A stretch of DNA of 26,265 nucleotides from an uncultured Bacteroidota bacterium (GTDB taxonomy: Bacteria; Bacteroidota; Bacteroidia; Flavobacteriales; UA16). Shown here piece after piece: positions 9,201 through 16,609 of this stretch. Made by a program: the position numbers and the translations under genes. The notes under the pieces are model-generated. The model made no database searches. It saw only the letters and a program-made list of their open reading frames with translations, and was not told the origin of the DNA. Every line of letters starts with the position of its first letter. The stretch's first letter is position 1. The stretch is from the NCBI GenBank assembly GCA_902578505.1, contig CACHDD010000010.1, forward strand, positions 1-26,265. The letters run 5' to 3'.

Positions 9201-9588
9201 ATGCTACAGTCCTTAGATCTCTTTCATTTAACTGTCCTTCAATTTCAATTGAGACTATTCCAGGAATTACATTTTCAAGTAATTCAACGTTTGTAATTCT
9301 CAAAGACTCCACTCCCTGTTCTAAGCCCTTTTGTAATTTAGACGCAGTGGTATAGGTTTGGCATATAAGCCAAGAGTGACCTAAATCAGACCTTAAAGAC
9401 TCATGTTTTGGAGGCAGCTCAAGACAGTTGTGGTCAACATCAAGTGATAAGGGCAATTTCATCCCATCCCATCTAATTTTTTCTAAATCATCAATATTAC
9501 CATTTCTAACAGAATTGATGGCATTTTCCTTCCACTCTTCTATGGTTGGAATTGGAAATAACTTTGAAAACCTATTATTTTTTTTCAC
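6226..9588 (-). CDS. Methylmalonyl-CoA mutase, fused MutA-like and MutB subunits
   Basis: Adenosylcobalamin-dependent mutase interconverting (R)-methylmalonyl-CoA and succinyl-CoA in propionate and branched-chain amino acid metabolism. Residues about 1-430 resemble the non-catalytic small subunit (opening [11 protein letters not shown]; later [18 protein letters not shown] and [20 protein letters not shown]). A charged linker about 426-446 leads into a full MutB half. There the acyl-CoA-binding barrel shows [19 protein letters not shown] (472-490), [13 protein letters not shown] with the active-site His641, and a C-terminal B12 domain with D1001-x-H1003-x-x-G1006 in [11 protein letters not shown]. 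There is no P-loop GTPase region, which excludes the other large fusion, IcmF. The small-subunit half lacks the degenerate B12-like domain of long MutA proteins. The start is GTG at 9588, because the nearby ATG is followed at once by a stop. No epimerase or MeaB chaperone gene is in the window. Confidence 0.95.
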   Translation of the reverse strand: MKKNNRFSKLFPIPTIEEWKENAINSVRNGNIDDLEKIRWDGMKLPLSLDVDHNCLELPPKHESLRSDLGHSWLICQTYTTASKLQKGLEQGVESLRITNVELLENVIPGIVSIEIEGQLNERDLRTVASWSKGKDVIGSATFDLAKSEFTKTDFTRHVQAWSLAMPKFFTWGVDAASWQNKGMQPLDAVSAAISKAKWGLQTLVNEGYSIEEAASKCSIRIAVLTDIISTAAMIRGLRVAWVTLLHQLGCDPLTPLRIEAQTSPTLFVKDNQNDNILRNTLMGYGAVIGGADSIEILRHDSRSPEEGGRALRLARNISHILREEAMLGRTDDPMGGSKHLDYATRWYASNAIERLDKFSDDSEIERAIVSGRNIMLKAPLFVPKDSFRGAASISASPNDYFFALDHQFNYESTEEISISDIKLFSYSKQKTSAEKKETAEGIDVPVEFGLNEKMGHEGYKAGAIPFLGGPYPTMYASRPWTVRQYAGFSTAEESNAFYRRNLAAGQKGLSVAFDLATHRGYDSDHPRVKGDVGKAGVAIDSVEDMKRLFEGIPLDKMSVSMTMNGAVLPILAFYIVAAEEQGVSPELLSGTIQNDILKEFMVRNTFIYPPTPSMRIVSDIFKYTSQHMPKFNSISISGYHMQEAGATPELELAYTIADGIEYVRTGIEAGLNVDDFAPRLSFFWANGMHHVMEIAKMRAARMIWAERMKQFNPKNPKSSMLRTHTQTSGWSLTAQDPWNNVARTAIEALSATFGGTQSLHTNSLDEAIALPTDMSARIARNTQLMLQVEAGYVCAVDPWEGSKLIEYLTSEIALKATELMDEIDEHGGMSKAIEIGLPKLRIEEAAASKQARIDRGVDKIIGVNIYQIDDYGDDKLDLLNVDASAVKDQQTELLNNLKNSRSEDAVAEALRNIENGAKSDENLLDLSIKAARERATLGEISLALENVFGRFKPKDRRVSGVFSKHMSGEEKFDSALDASNKFAKLVGRRPRILVAKMGQDGHDRGAKVVASSFADIGFDVDLGPLFSTPFEVAKQAVENDVHVVGISTLAAGHMTLVPALISELEKLGRSDILVVAGGVIPPHDYERLYEMGVVGVFGPGTPITSSALEILEVLISSHN

Positions 9589-9695
9589 ATGTTAAAAATA
9601 CATAAGCAGCAGTCTTTTTAATGTTGAATTTATATTTAGAAATACCAAGGATTGACTACATGAATAATTTGATTATACGAATTAGTTTAAATTAG
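9589..9695. promoter_or_regulatory. Divergent intergenic region between the mutase and the class IV aminotransferase
   Basis: A very AT-rich 107-base gap separating two divergent genes, so it must hold both promoters. Toward the mutase, TATTTTTA (9600-9593, minus strand) differs by one base from TAnnTTTG and lies four bases before the GTG. Toward the aminotransferase I see only weak matches (AATAATTTG near 9662-9670, TAGTTTAA near 9684). No convincing -33 box, operator or hairpin is apparent. Confidence 0.4.
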
Positions 9696-10559
9696 ATGTC
9701 GATGGGAATAAAAAAATTCTTATTTAATGGAAATATTGTAGACGAAAGTCAACTTCCAAATGCATTTGAATCCAGAGGATTCTTATATGCAGACGGATTT
9801 TTTGAATCAATAAGATGCATCTCTGGAGAAGTACCTCTATTCAACTTACACTATGCGCGAATAATCAAAAGCGCTGAAGAATACAAAATGGAGCTTCCAA
9901 ATTGGATGAATGAAAATGAACTGCTTTATCTTTTAAAAGATCTTTATACTAAATCATTTATAAATAAAGACGCAAGAATTCGACTAACTATATATAGAGA
10001 CGGTGATGGAAGTTATACTCCTATAACAAATTTTGCCACAGCTTTTGCTAGCATAGAAACCATAAAAGGTTTGGGCTATAAGTTAAATGAAAAGGGAATT
10101 GCAATAGGTTTGTATCAAGACTTGGCAAAAACTCCTTCTAGGATTTCAAATTTTAAAAACCTTCATTCTCAATTGTATATACAAGCTGGGAATTACGCAA
10201 AAGAACACGGACTAGAAGATGTATTAATCATTAATGATTTCAACCAGCTAATTGAGGCTACTTCTTCAAATATATTCCTAGTTTTAAATGGAGCACTCCA
10301 CACTCCTAAATTAGAATCTGGACCAGTTGGTGGCGTAATGAGGGCTGCCATCATAAACCTTGCTATAGAGTTGGGTATAAAGGTATACGAATGCAACCTA
10401 GAAGCTCACGAATTAATTAAAGCTGATGAAGTTTTTTTAACCAACGCAGTTAGAGGAATACAATGGGTAGCTAGCTATAGAACAAAAAGATACTTTAATA
10501 AAACATCCTCAATGCTAGTTAACGAATTAAATCAACGTCTTATACCTAACGCACTCTAG
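9696..10559 (+). CDS. Class IV PLP aminotransferase (aminodeoxychorismate lyase / branched-chain aminotransferase-like)
   Basis: A 287-residue fold-type IV PLP enzyme, the usual length of PabC, D-amino-acid and branched-chain aminotransferases. The N-terminal half has RGFLYADGFFESIRC (28-41), the family motif for the small domain. The PLP-binding Lys is most likely Lys154 in SNFKNLHSQLYI, followed by IEATSSNIF with Glu187, and by the phosphate-binding TNAVRGIQWV (249-258). PabC releases 4-aminobenzoate from aminodeoxychorismate for folate synthesis; that role is attractive because folP lies 3 kb away and fmt uses folate, but substrate cannot be decided from sequence. The start could be the ATG at 9696 or 9702. 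The last 14 bases overlap the convergent permease gene, so no separate terminator fits between them. Confidence 0.85.
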   Translation: MSMGIKKFLFNGNIVDESQLPNAFESRGFLYADGFFESIRCISGEVPLFNLHYARIIKSAEEYKMELPNWMNENELLYLLKDLYTKSFINKDARIRLTIYRDGDGSYTPITNFATAFASIETIKGLGYKLNEKGIAIGLYQDLAKTPSRISNFKNLHSQLYIQAGNYAKEHGLEDVLIINDFNQLIEATSSNIFLVLNGALHTPKLESGPVGGVMRAAIINLAIELGIKVYECNLEAHELIKADEVFLTNAVRGIQWVASYRTKRYFNKTSSMLVNELNQRLIPNAL

Positions 10560-11535
10560 GATCTAGTACTCCGTATAATAAATCCACAATAATATTTACT
10601 ACAACAAATACTATTGCGATTATTACTGTACAACCCATCACTAATGGTAAATCACCTTTTTCTAGAGAGGTAAACATTAATAGTCCTATACCCTTCCATC
10701 CAAACACAAATTCAACAAAAATTGCACCTGCAAGCAGTGAAGCAAACCATCCAGAAGCAGCTGTAATTACAGGGTTTAATGAATTTCTTAGAATATGCTT
10801 GAATATGATTCTAGATTTAGATAATCCTTTTGCTTTGGCTGTTCTGATAAATGGCTGATCTAATATTTCAAGGGCTGAATTTCTAGATAACTGCACAATA
10901 ACCGCAAGAGGCCTTATACCAAGTGTAAGAGCAGGTAAAATAATATGAGACAGAGCAAGTTTGGGACCCTCAAAGGGATCAACAACAATCATTCCACCAG
11001 TCATAGGAAGACCCGAGTAAGAATGAAGAACATATCCAAATAACCAAGCAACAAGTATTGCCACAACAAAGCTAGGTGCACTCATACCTAATGCACAAAT
11101 TGATATAATGAAATTGCCGAATTTTGTTGAGCCATTTATTGCTATAGCAAGTCCTATAGTAATACCAAATATTGACGCAAAGAGCATTGCCACAGAAGCA
11201 AGTAAAAGGGTTGCTGGAAGGGCTTCACTTACTGTTTCTTTTACTGATCTTTCAGTTATATAAGAAACACCTAGACTGGGAGATCTAAAACCAAACTTTC
11301 CATCATCTTTTACTCCAAATGGAACTAGAGAAGACATATAATTAAAATACCTTGTTACTAATGGTTTATCAAGGCCATGTTTGATTCTAAAAGCTTCGAC
11401 AACCTCTTCTCTTTCGTTTTGGCCTGCAAACTCTCTAGCGGGATCAGGAACCCAAGAGAATATGAAAAAGACTAATGTTAAAGTTCCTATTAGAACCCCA
11501 AATCCTTGTAAAAATCTCTTGAATAAGAAAGTCAC
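10546..11535 (-). CDS. ABC transporter permease of the dipeptide/oligopeptide type (DppB/OppB-like)
   Basis: An inner-membrane subunit of 329 residues with an N-terminal membrane helix (about 8-28), a periplasmic region and five further helices. The cytoplasmic EAA loop, which docks the ATPase, is visible as EILDQPFIRTAKAKGLSKSR (223-242). The N-terminal FLFKRFLQGFGVLIGTLTL and the ending LYGVLDPRVR are typical of DppB. Such permeases import or, more rarely, export peptides, nickel or related solutes together with a DppC-type partner, two ATPases and a binding protein, none of which is in the window. Its ATG overlaps the end of the DoxX-like gene by four bases (ATGA type), so it is translated from the same transcript. 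Its 3' end overlaps the convergent aminotransferase by 14 bases. Family certain, solute unknown. Confidence 0.88.
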   Translation of the reverse strand: MTFLFKRFLQGFGVLIGTLTLVFFIFSWVPDPAREFAGQNEREEVVEAFRIKHGLDKPLVTRYFNYMSSLVPFGVKDDGKFGFRSPSLGVSYITERSVKETVSEALPATLLLASVAMLFASIFGITIGLAIAINGSTKFGNFIISICALGMSAPSFVVAILVAWLFGYVLHSYSGLPMTGGMIVVDPFEGPKLALSHIILPALTLGIRPLAVIVQLSRNSALEILDQPFIRTAKAKGLSKSRIIFKHILRNSLNPVITAASGWFASLLAGAIFVEFVFGWKGIGLLMFTSLEKGDLPLVMGCTVIIAIVFVVVNIIVDLLYGVLDPRVR

Positions 11536-12917
11536 CTAATGATATTACTTTTTACTTCTTCATAAGTGGGAATATCTCTCCACGACCATTTTTCTAGTAC
11601 ATATCCGTCCTTTAACAGAACAAGACCTGGATTTGATCTAACAACGATTTTTAATTCAGTTTGATCACAAGTTAAGAAATCATAAGGAACTTGATTATTG
11701 TGTCTGAAATCTTCGCTTTCGTCATATCCAACATTTGACAATCCATAGAAATTATGACCAGCAGATATTGCTGATTTTGCTAAAGAATTAAATTTTGTTT
11801 GGGCTAAAGCTTTTGAAGCCTTTAGATCTTTTGTGATGTGAAGAAAAATATAACCATCTATTGAAAGAAGTGAATCGACGATATCAACACCATCTTCATT
11901 AAGCATCTGGAAATCGTTAATTTTTGGTTCGTAGCCATCTTTTATTAAAACTTCAGCACCATCATAAGTTACTAATTCATAATTCTCTTTAAATGTTTCA
12001 TCATTCCAAAGCTTTTTATCTAAATAATCAGAGCTTAAAATTATTGTGTCAAATCCTGTAGCAATATTCTTATATGTATATTCTGTAGCAAAGACAGGTG
12101 CTTCTAAGCCAAGATCCTCTGCCGATTTTCTATTCTCAACAATACTCTCTCCTATTGCATAAGGTCTATAGTCCTTCATTGGTAGGTGAGCTAGGGAAAT
12201 ATATTGAACTAGCAAAATGACAATTAAAACAGAACCGGCCATCAACCATTCAATGTATGTAGAATCAACTCTCTTTCTAACTGATTCCGCGGCGAATAAA
12301 CAAAAAATCAAATAAAGAGTTGGGAAATTCCAATCTAGCATCAAATAACCAAAAAGGAAAGTCATCACAAGCGCTAGAGTATATATAATTAGAGCATCTT
12401 TTGTAGTATTTAGTTTAATTCTCCCTTTAAAAGAAGCTATTAGAATTGGGATAACGAAAACAAGCAGTATAAGGTCCTTGTAAAAGCTTTGTATTGGTGT
12501 AAGAGGAATTGCATTTCCAAAACATCCACACTCAAGAACACATTGGTTGGCTATAGTAATTACATTGCCGTTTTCGCCAATAATTTCTTTAAAACCAAAT
12601 GGATCACAAGTTGCAGTATACCAAGTGAGCCAAGTAAAGAAAAGCATCATACCTGTTGTCAACACAGACACTAATCTAGATAGAGCACCAACTAGCAATG
12701 CAATTCCTAAAAGAATCTCTGCTACACATACAAAAACTGCTATCTCCAAGGCATAAGGAGTGAGATATTCCATATTTAATGCACCTGCCTCAAAATATTC
12801 TTCGAGTTTGTACATGAACCCTAAAGCATCATTTGACTTAATAAGCCCTGAAACAACAAATAATGCTCCAACCAATGTTCTGCAAAATAAGATTATACCG
12901 TTATAAATTTTATCCAT
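11532..12917 (-). CDS. DoxX/MauE-like membrane protein with C-terminal thioredoxin-like region (BT_3928-type)
   Basis: A 461-residue two-part protein. Residues about 8-165 form the four-helix DoxX/MauE-like membrane module (LVGALFVVSGLIKSNDALGF at the start). It has a cysteine cluster C104, C126, C130 and C132, the last in LECGCFGNAIPLTP. More helices follow up to about 240. Residues about 268-461 are extracytoplasmic and resemble a thioredoxin-like fold: IFLHITKDLKASKA, an isolated Cys417 in PYDFLTCDQTELK, and GLVLLKDGYVLEKWSWRDIP. They lack a CxxC pair. Similar proteins sit between DUF1599 and tpiA in many Bacteroidota; the function is not established, and a role in envelope redox or quinone chemistry is inference. 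It starts one base after the DUF1599 stop and overlaps the permease start by four bases. Confidence 0.8.
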   Translation of the reverse strand: MDKIYNGIILFCRTLVGALFVVSGLIKSNDALGFMYKLEEYFEAGALNMEYLTPYALEIAVFVCVAEILLGIALLVGALSRLVSVLTTGMMLFFTWLTWYTATCDPFGFKEIIGENGNVITIANQCVLECGCFGNAIPLTPIQSFYKDLILLVFVIPILIASFKGRIKLNTTKDALIIYTLALVMTFLFGYLMLDWNFPTLYLIFCLFAAESVRKRVDSTYIEWLMAGSVLIVILLVQYISLAHLPMKDYRPYAIGESIVENRKSAEDLGLEAPVFATEYTYKNIATGFDTIILSSDYLDKKLWNDETFKENYELVTYDGAEVLIKDGYEPKINDFQMLNEDGVDIVDSLLSIDGYIFLHITKDLKASKALAQTKFNSLAKSAISAGHNFYGLSNVGYDESEDFRHNNQVPYDFLTCDQTELKIVVRSNPGLVLLKDGYVLEKWSWRDIPTYEEVKSNIIR

Positions 12918-12918
12918 T

Positions 12919-13500
12919 TTATTTTTGTTCTGACAATAAAATCAATGCAAATAATGCATAGTTTGAAATATCCATGTAGTTAGCATCAATACCCTCAGAC
13001 ACTACTGTCTTACCATCGTTATCTTCAATTTGTTTTACTCTAAGAAGCTTCATAAGAATTAAATCAGTCAAAGAGCTCACTCTCATATCACGCCATGCCT
13101 CACCGTAATCGTGATTCTTATTGAGCATCAAATCTCTTGTCGCTTCTGCAGCTTTTCTATATAATTGATTTGCTTCATCTAAAGACATTTCAATAGGATA
13201 GTCTTCTGAAAGATCTAATTGAATTAGAGCCATTAAACTATAATTAACAATACCAATAAATTCAGGAATTATACCTTCATCAATCTTTGATTCAGAAACT
13301 TCTTGAAGAGTGCGTATCCTTGATGCTTTTATAAATATTTGGTCTGTCAATGATGAGGTCCTCAAAATTCGCCAAGCTGTTCCGTAATCAGTTGTCTTCT
13401 TGCGGAAAAGCGATTCACACATTTTTAATGCAATGTCGTATTGTTTAGTTGTTGGTTCCACTTTTAGCAAATTATCATTAAGTTGAATAACTTGCGACAA
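12919..13500 (-). CDS. DUF1599 domain protein with two tandem copies
   Basis: A 193-residue cytoplasmic, mainly helical protein made of two related halves (about 19-97 and 112-190). Both halves contain DYG-x-AWR-x-[LM]-R-x-SSLTD, then a conserved Lys and Arg, EGI, and NY-x-L-x-ALI-x-L: DYGTAWRILRTSSLTD in the first copy, DYGEAWRDMRVSSLTD in the second. DUF1599 has, as I recall, also been described as nucleotide-modification associated domain 1; no activity is proven. The start is inferred to be TTG at 13500: no ATG is available before residue 27, which is already inside the first repeat, and the frame is closed by a stop at 13519-13521. The gene is the first of a three-gene minus operon and is head-to-head with folP, six bases separating the two starts. 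Confidence 0.85.
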   Translation of the reverse strand: MSQVIQLNDNLLKVEPTTKQYDIALKMCESLFRKKTTDYGTAWRILRTSSLTDQIFIKASRIRTLQEVSESKIDEGIIPEFIGIVNYSLMALIQLDLSEDYPIEMSLDEANQLYRKAAEATRDLMLNKNHDYGEAWRDMRVSSLTDLILMKLLRVKQIEDNDGKTVVSEGIDANYMDISNYALFALILLSEQK

Positions 13501-13506
13501 GTTACG

Positions 13507-14358
13507 ATGACTAGCAATTCAAAAATTCAAAAATTTCGCAAAGAACTGCGAACAATTGCTAAGGCACATCGCGTAGAATTGTTAGGAGTTTTAAATGCGA
13601 CCCCTGATTCATTTTACGACGGAGGTGAAAATTTCGCGCCTAATAAAGCAATAGCAACTGGTTTACAAATGATTAGTGATGGGGCTTTCATCATAGACGT
13701 TGGTGGTCAAAGCTCAAGACCAGGCGCCACAACTATATCGCACGAAGAAGAATGGTCCAGAGTTGAACCTGTTATTTCTGGAATCCTAAAAGAAAACCCA
13801 AACGCTTTTATCAGTATTGATACATATCGATCCGAAGTAGCTAGAAAGGCTGTTAAAGCAGGAGCAGTTTTAGTGAACGATATATCTGCTGGAACAATCG
13901 ATTGTAGGATGTTCAATACCGTTGCAGAACTTAATGTTCCTTACGTTCTCATGCATATGCTTGGTACTCCAGAAAATATGCAAAACAATCCAAATTATTC
14001 AGATGTCGTAAAAGATGTGAAAAATTTCTTTCAATCTAAATTAAATACATTAAAAACACTAGGAATTGAAGATGTGATAATTGACCCAGGATTTGGGTTT
14101 GGAAAAACACTAAAACACAATTTCGAGTTATTAAGAAGATTAAAAGAATTTGAAGAATTTGGAACGCCAATATTATCAGGAGTTAGCAGAAAGTCTATGA
14201 TTTATAGAGCTCTTGAATGTAGTCCAAATGATGCACTAAATGGAACTACTGCCCTTAATATGATTTCTGCAATTAATGGATCTTGCTTATTGAGGGTTCA
14301 CGATATTGCGGAAGCTAGAGAAGTATCAATTCTACATAAACATCTTTGTAAATCATGA
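13507..14358 (+). CDS. folP: Dihydropteroate synthase
   Basis: Condenses 4-aminobenzoate with 6-hydroxymethyl-7,8-dihydropterin diphosphate in folate synthesis, and is the target of sulfonamides. From the ATG at 13507 the protein has 283 residues. The family signatures are all present: GVLNATPDSFYDGG (27-40), DVGGQSSRPGA (64-74; the common form is GGESTRPGA), SIDTYR, VNDIS, LMHMLGTPENMQ (148-159), DPGFGFGKT (193-201), GVSRKS (225-230) and LRVHD near the end. A TTG at 13483 would add eight residues and overlap the divergent DUF1599 frame; I prefer the ATG because it is the stronger codon and the extension is not typical. It overlaps cdaA by ATGA (14355-14358), so expression of the two is coupled. 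Confidence 0.97.
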   Translation: MTSNSKIQKFRKELRTIAKAHRVELLGVLNATPDSFYDGGENFAPNKAIATGLQMISDGAFIIDVGGQSSRPGATTISHEEEWSRVEPVISGILKENPNAFISIDTYRSEVARKAVKAGAVLVNDISAGTIDCRMFNTVAELNVPYVLMHMLGTPENMQNNPNYSDVVKDVKNFFQSKLNTLKTLGIEDVIIDPGFGFGKTLKHNFELLRRLKEFEEFGTPILSGVSRKSMIYRALECSPNDALNGTTALNMISAINGSCLLRVHDIAEAREVSILHKHLCKS

Positions 14359-15173
14359 GTATTATCTACGAAACTTGGGAAGTAATTCAGCCATTTTACG
14401 AACTTGGAGTAAAGGTTTTTGACTTTTTGCTAGTTGGCTTAATTGTACTATGGATTTATAGACTAACTAAAGGGACTTCAGCCATACCTGTATTTTTGGG
14501 ATTATTAGCAATCTATCTTATTTGGAAGGTTGTTACATATGCTGGAATGCCTATTCTAGGTGAACTTTTAGGGCAATTTATTGGTGTAGGTATACTTGCA
14601 ATAATTATTGTATTCCAGCAGGAATTGAGACAATTCCTTTTCTCAATCGGAGAAAGAGCAAACATAAAAGGACCATCAAAGATTTTAGAAAAGATTCTAA
14701 CTATTCGTCACGAGGTAAGAAGCCCATTTAGAGTTGATGAGGTTACAACAGCAGTTAAAAATTTAGCTCGAAAAAAAGAAGGTGCTTTATTAGTAATTCA
14801 AAGAAATTCTGATTTGAGTATTCACTTTCATGATTCAACACCATTGGTTGCCGACCTGTATGCACCTCTTATTGAAGCTTGCTTTGAAAAAAACTGCTCC
14901 ATACACGATGGAGGAATGTATATCGCAATTGGCAGGATAAGAGCTGTAAAGTGTGTGCTTCCAGTATCTCAAAGGAAAGATTTATCACCAGAACTAGGAA
15001 TGCGACATAGAGCTGCATTAGGTATTGTCGAAAAAACTGATGCTTTAGTTTTAATAGTTAGCGAAGAAACTGGATTAATAAGTATAGCAATGGATGGTGA
15101 ATTACATAAAGGGCTTGCCACAGAAGATATTCATGAAATATTAGAGAGAGAACTAATAACCAATGAAAATTAA
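14355..15173 (+). CDS. cdaA: Diadenylate cyclase (c-di-AMP synthase), CdaA type
   Basis: Makes cyclic di-AMP from two ATP, a second messenger for potassium and osmotic homeostasis in other bacteria. The 272-residue protein has three N-terminal membrane helices (about 20-37, 42-60, 72-88), the IVFQQELRQFL connector (85-95), and a cytoplasmic DAC domain from about 100. The catalytic elements are IHDGGMYI with Asp185 and MRHRAALG with Arg217-His218-Arg219. The canonical DGA motif reads DGG here. The linked regulator CdaR/YbbR seen in Firmicutes is absent; the folP-cdaA pairing is usual for Bacteroidota. The ATG overlaps the folP stop by four bases. The last four bases overlap the convergent choice-of-anchor gene. 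Confidence 0.95.
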   Translation: MSIIYETWEVIQPFYELGVKVFDFLLVGLIVLWIYRLTKGTSAIPVFLGLLAIYLIWKVVTYAGMPILGELLGQFIGVGILAIIIVFQQELRQFLFSIGERANIKGPSKILEKILTIRHEVRSPFRVDEVTTAVKNLARKKEGALLVIQRNSDLSIHFHDSTPLVADLYAPLIEACFEKNCSIHDGGMYIAIGRIRAVKCVLPVSQRKDLSPELGMRHRAALGIVEKTDALVLIVSEETGLISIAMDGELHKGLATEDIHEILERELITNEN

Positions 15174-16609
15174 CGGTTCACTACGAGCTTTTTAGTAGCA
15201 ATTACTGACTCATTTAATTTGTCATACAAATTGACTAGGTATAAACCTTCAACTAATCCTTGAATATCAATATTTAACCCATTTATAGAAGGTATTCTAT
15301 TAAAATCAACAACTAATTTGCCATTAGCATCGTGGATTTTTACTCCACAATTAACGTATGATCCATTGAGTCTTAAAATAGTATTCGCAGGGTTTGGAGA
15401 GATTGAGAATGTAGAAGATGTTAATTCAAATTCCTCTACATGATCATTTGTCCAATCAGATGATCTTAGCAGAAATAAACCGTCAAAATTACTAACAGCT
15501 ATAGTACCTGAAGGAAAAAATGGGTAGTTAGACCATGTTCCATCAAACGTCGTGGTGTCGTTTAATGGATATGTGTCAAAAAAGCCGTAAGGGGAAATAG
15601 TCCCATCAGCTAGAATTGTAGACACTCTTAAACCACTTGTATAGTTGGATGCATACAGAAGCCCATCGTGTGTATATAAATTATGATCCGGAGAAATTGT
15701 TTCAGCTTCATAATAACCAATGATAAATGGATTGTCTAAATCACTTACATCCATAATGTATGTTCTAGTATTATTTCCGAAATTTTGTTCATCTAATTCA
15801 TCATTAAAGTAAACAACTGAGTGGTCTTCGCTTAACCAACCTTGATGAGTGTAAGCACTTTCATCATAGGTTAAATGATAAATTAATTGAACATCAGTTT
15901 TGTCATCAGAATTTACAATCGCAACACCCTGTGAACCATTAAAACAGAAAACAATTTCTTTACCTTGATAGTCCTGATCAGGACCATGATAAATTACAGC
16001 CTGTGCATCATGAGTATAAAATTCACTGTATGAACCAGCTAATTCTGGGATTAATGGATTACTAACATCAATAATATGTAGGCCACCATCAAAAGTATTT
16101 GTGCCAACGGCATATACATAATTAGTTTCAGGATTAGCTACTATGTTGTGTGAATTGCCAAATCCCTGGTAGTAATGAGTTTCGTTAATTATGTATGTAA
16201 ATCCATCTAATTCAAGGATCTCCTCCATATTAACTATTTGTAAACCGTGCTGTGGAGCTTCGCTAACTATGTATGCATAATTACCAATGACCTTGATGTC
16301 TCGCCACAGAGAAGATGAAGAAGCACTAGGTAAAATAGCAACATGCTGAGGGTTTAGAGGATCGGATATATCTACAAAACTTGTTCCATTAGACCTACCA
16401 TAAATAACAAACTCTCTACCGCTTTCTTCATCAACCCATCCCCAACAATCGTTTCCATTATCTCCACCTCCAATTTCTTCTAATGAATAATGATACAGTA
16501 AATCATAGCCATCGCAAGGATATATATCTGCCATACCATTTTCACATGGTATTTGAGCATTAAAAGAATGAATTATATATAAAAATATAAGAGTAAATAA
16601 AAGTCTCAT
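15170..16609 (-). CDS. Choice-of-anchor B family protein with type IX secretion sorting domain
   Basis: A secreted, probably surface-attached protein of 479 residues. A signal peptide (MRLLFTLIFLYIIHSFNAQ) is followed by an LVIVD-like beta-propeller region about 30-395. Its characteristic blocks are GNDCWGWVDEESGREFVIYG (52-71), SFVDISDPLNP (77-87), HIIDVSNPLIPEL (178-190) and YIMDVSDLDNP (284-294). The last 79 residues, starting FSISPNPANTILRL, form a type A T9SS C-terminal domain ending LVNLYDKLNES...KKLVVNR, which directs export through the Por system and cleavage or anchoring. The ligand or activity of these propellers is not known. The ATG shares one base with the stop of the upstream M49 lipoprotein (TAATG), so translation is probably coupled and the two may work together at the cell surface. 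Confidence 0.9.
   Translation of the reverse strand: MRLLFTLIFLYIIHSFNAQIPCENGMADIYPCDGYDLLYHYSLEEIGGGDNGNDCWGWVDEESGREFVIYGRSNGTSFVDISDPLNPQHVAILPSASSSSLWRDIKVIGNYAYIVSEAPQHGLQIVNMEEILELDGFTYIINETHYYQGFGNSHNIVANPETNYVYAVGTNTFDGGLHIIDVSNPLIPELAGSYSEFYTHDAQAVIYHGPDQDYQGKEIVFCFNGSQGVAIVNSDDKTDVQLIYHLTYDESAYTHQGWLSEDHSVVYFNDELDEQNFGNNTRTYIMDVSDLDNPFIIGYYEAETISPDHNLYTHDGLLYASNYTSGLRVSTILADGTISPYGFFDTYPLNDTTTFDGTWSNYPFFPSGTIAVSNFDGLFLLRSSDWTNDHVEEFELTSSTFSISPNPANTILRLNGSYVNCGVKIHDANGKLVVDFNRIPSINGLNIDIQGLVEGLYLVNLYDKLNESVIATKKLVVNR

Noticed and set aside
9044..9355. 103-codon plus-strand frame opposite the MutA-like half
   Set aside because: Antisense to a well-supported frame and without recognisable protein features.
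6226..9588. IcmF (fused isobutyryl-CoA mutase) as identity of the 1120-residue mutase
   Set aside because: IcmF has an N-terminal B12 domain and a central P-loop GTPase; here the B12 motif is C-terminal and no P-loop is seen.
13483..13506. Longer folP start at TTG 13483
   Set aside because: It overlaps the divergent DUF1599 frame and adds residues not typical of dihydropteroate synthase; ATG 13507 is available.
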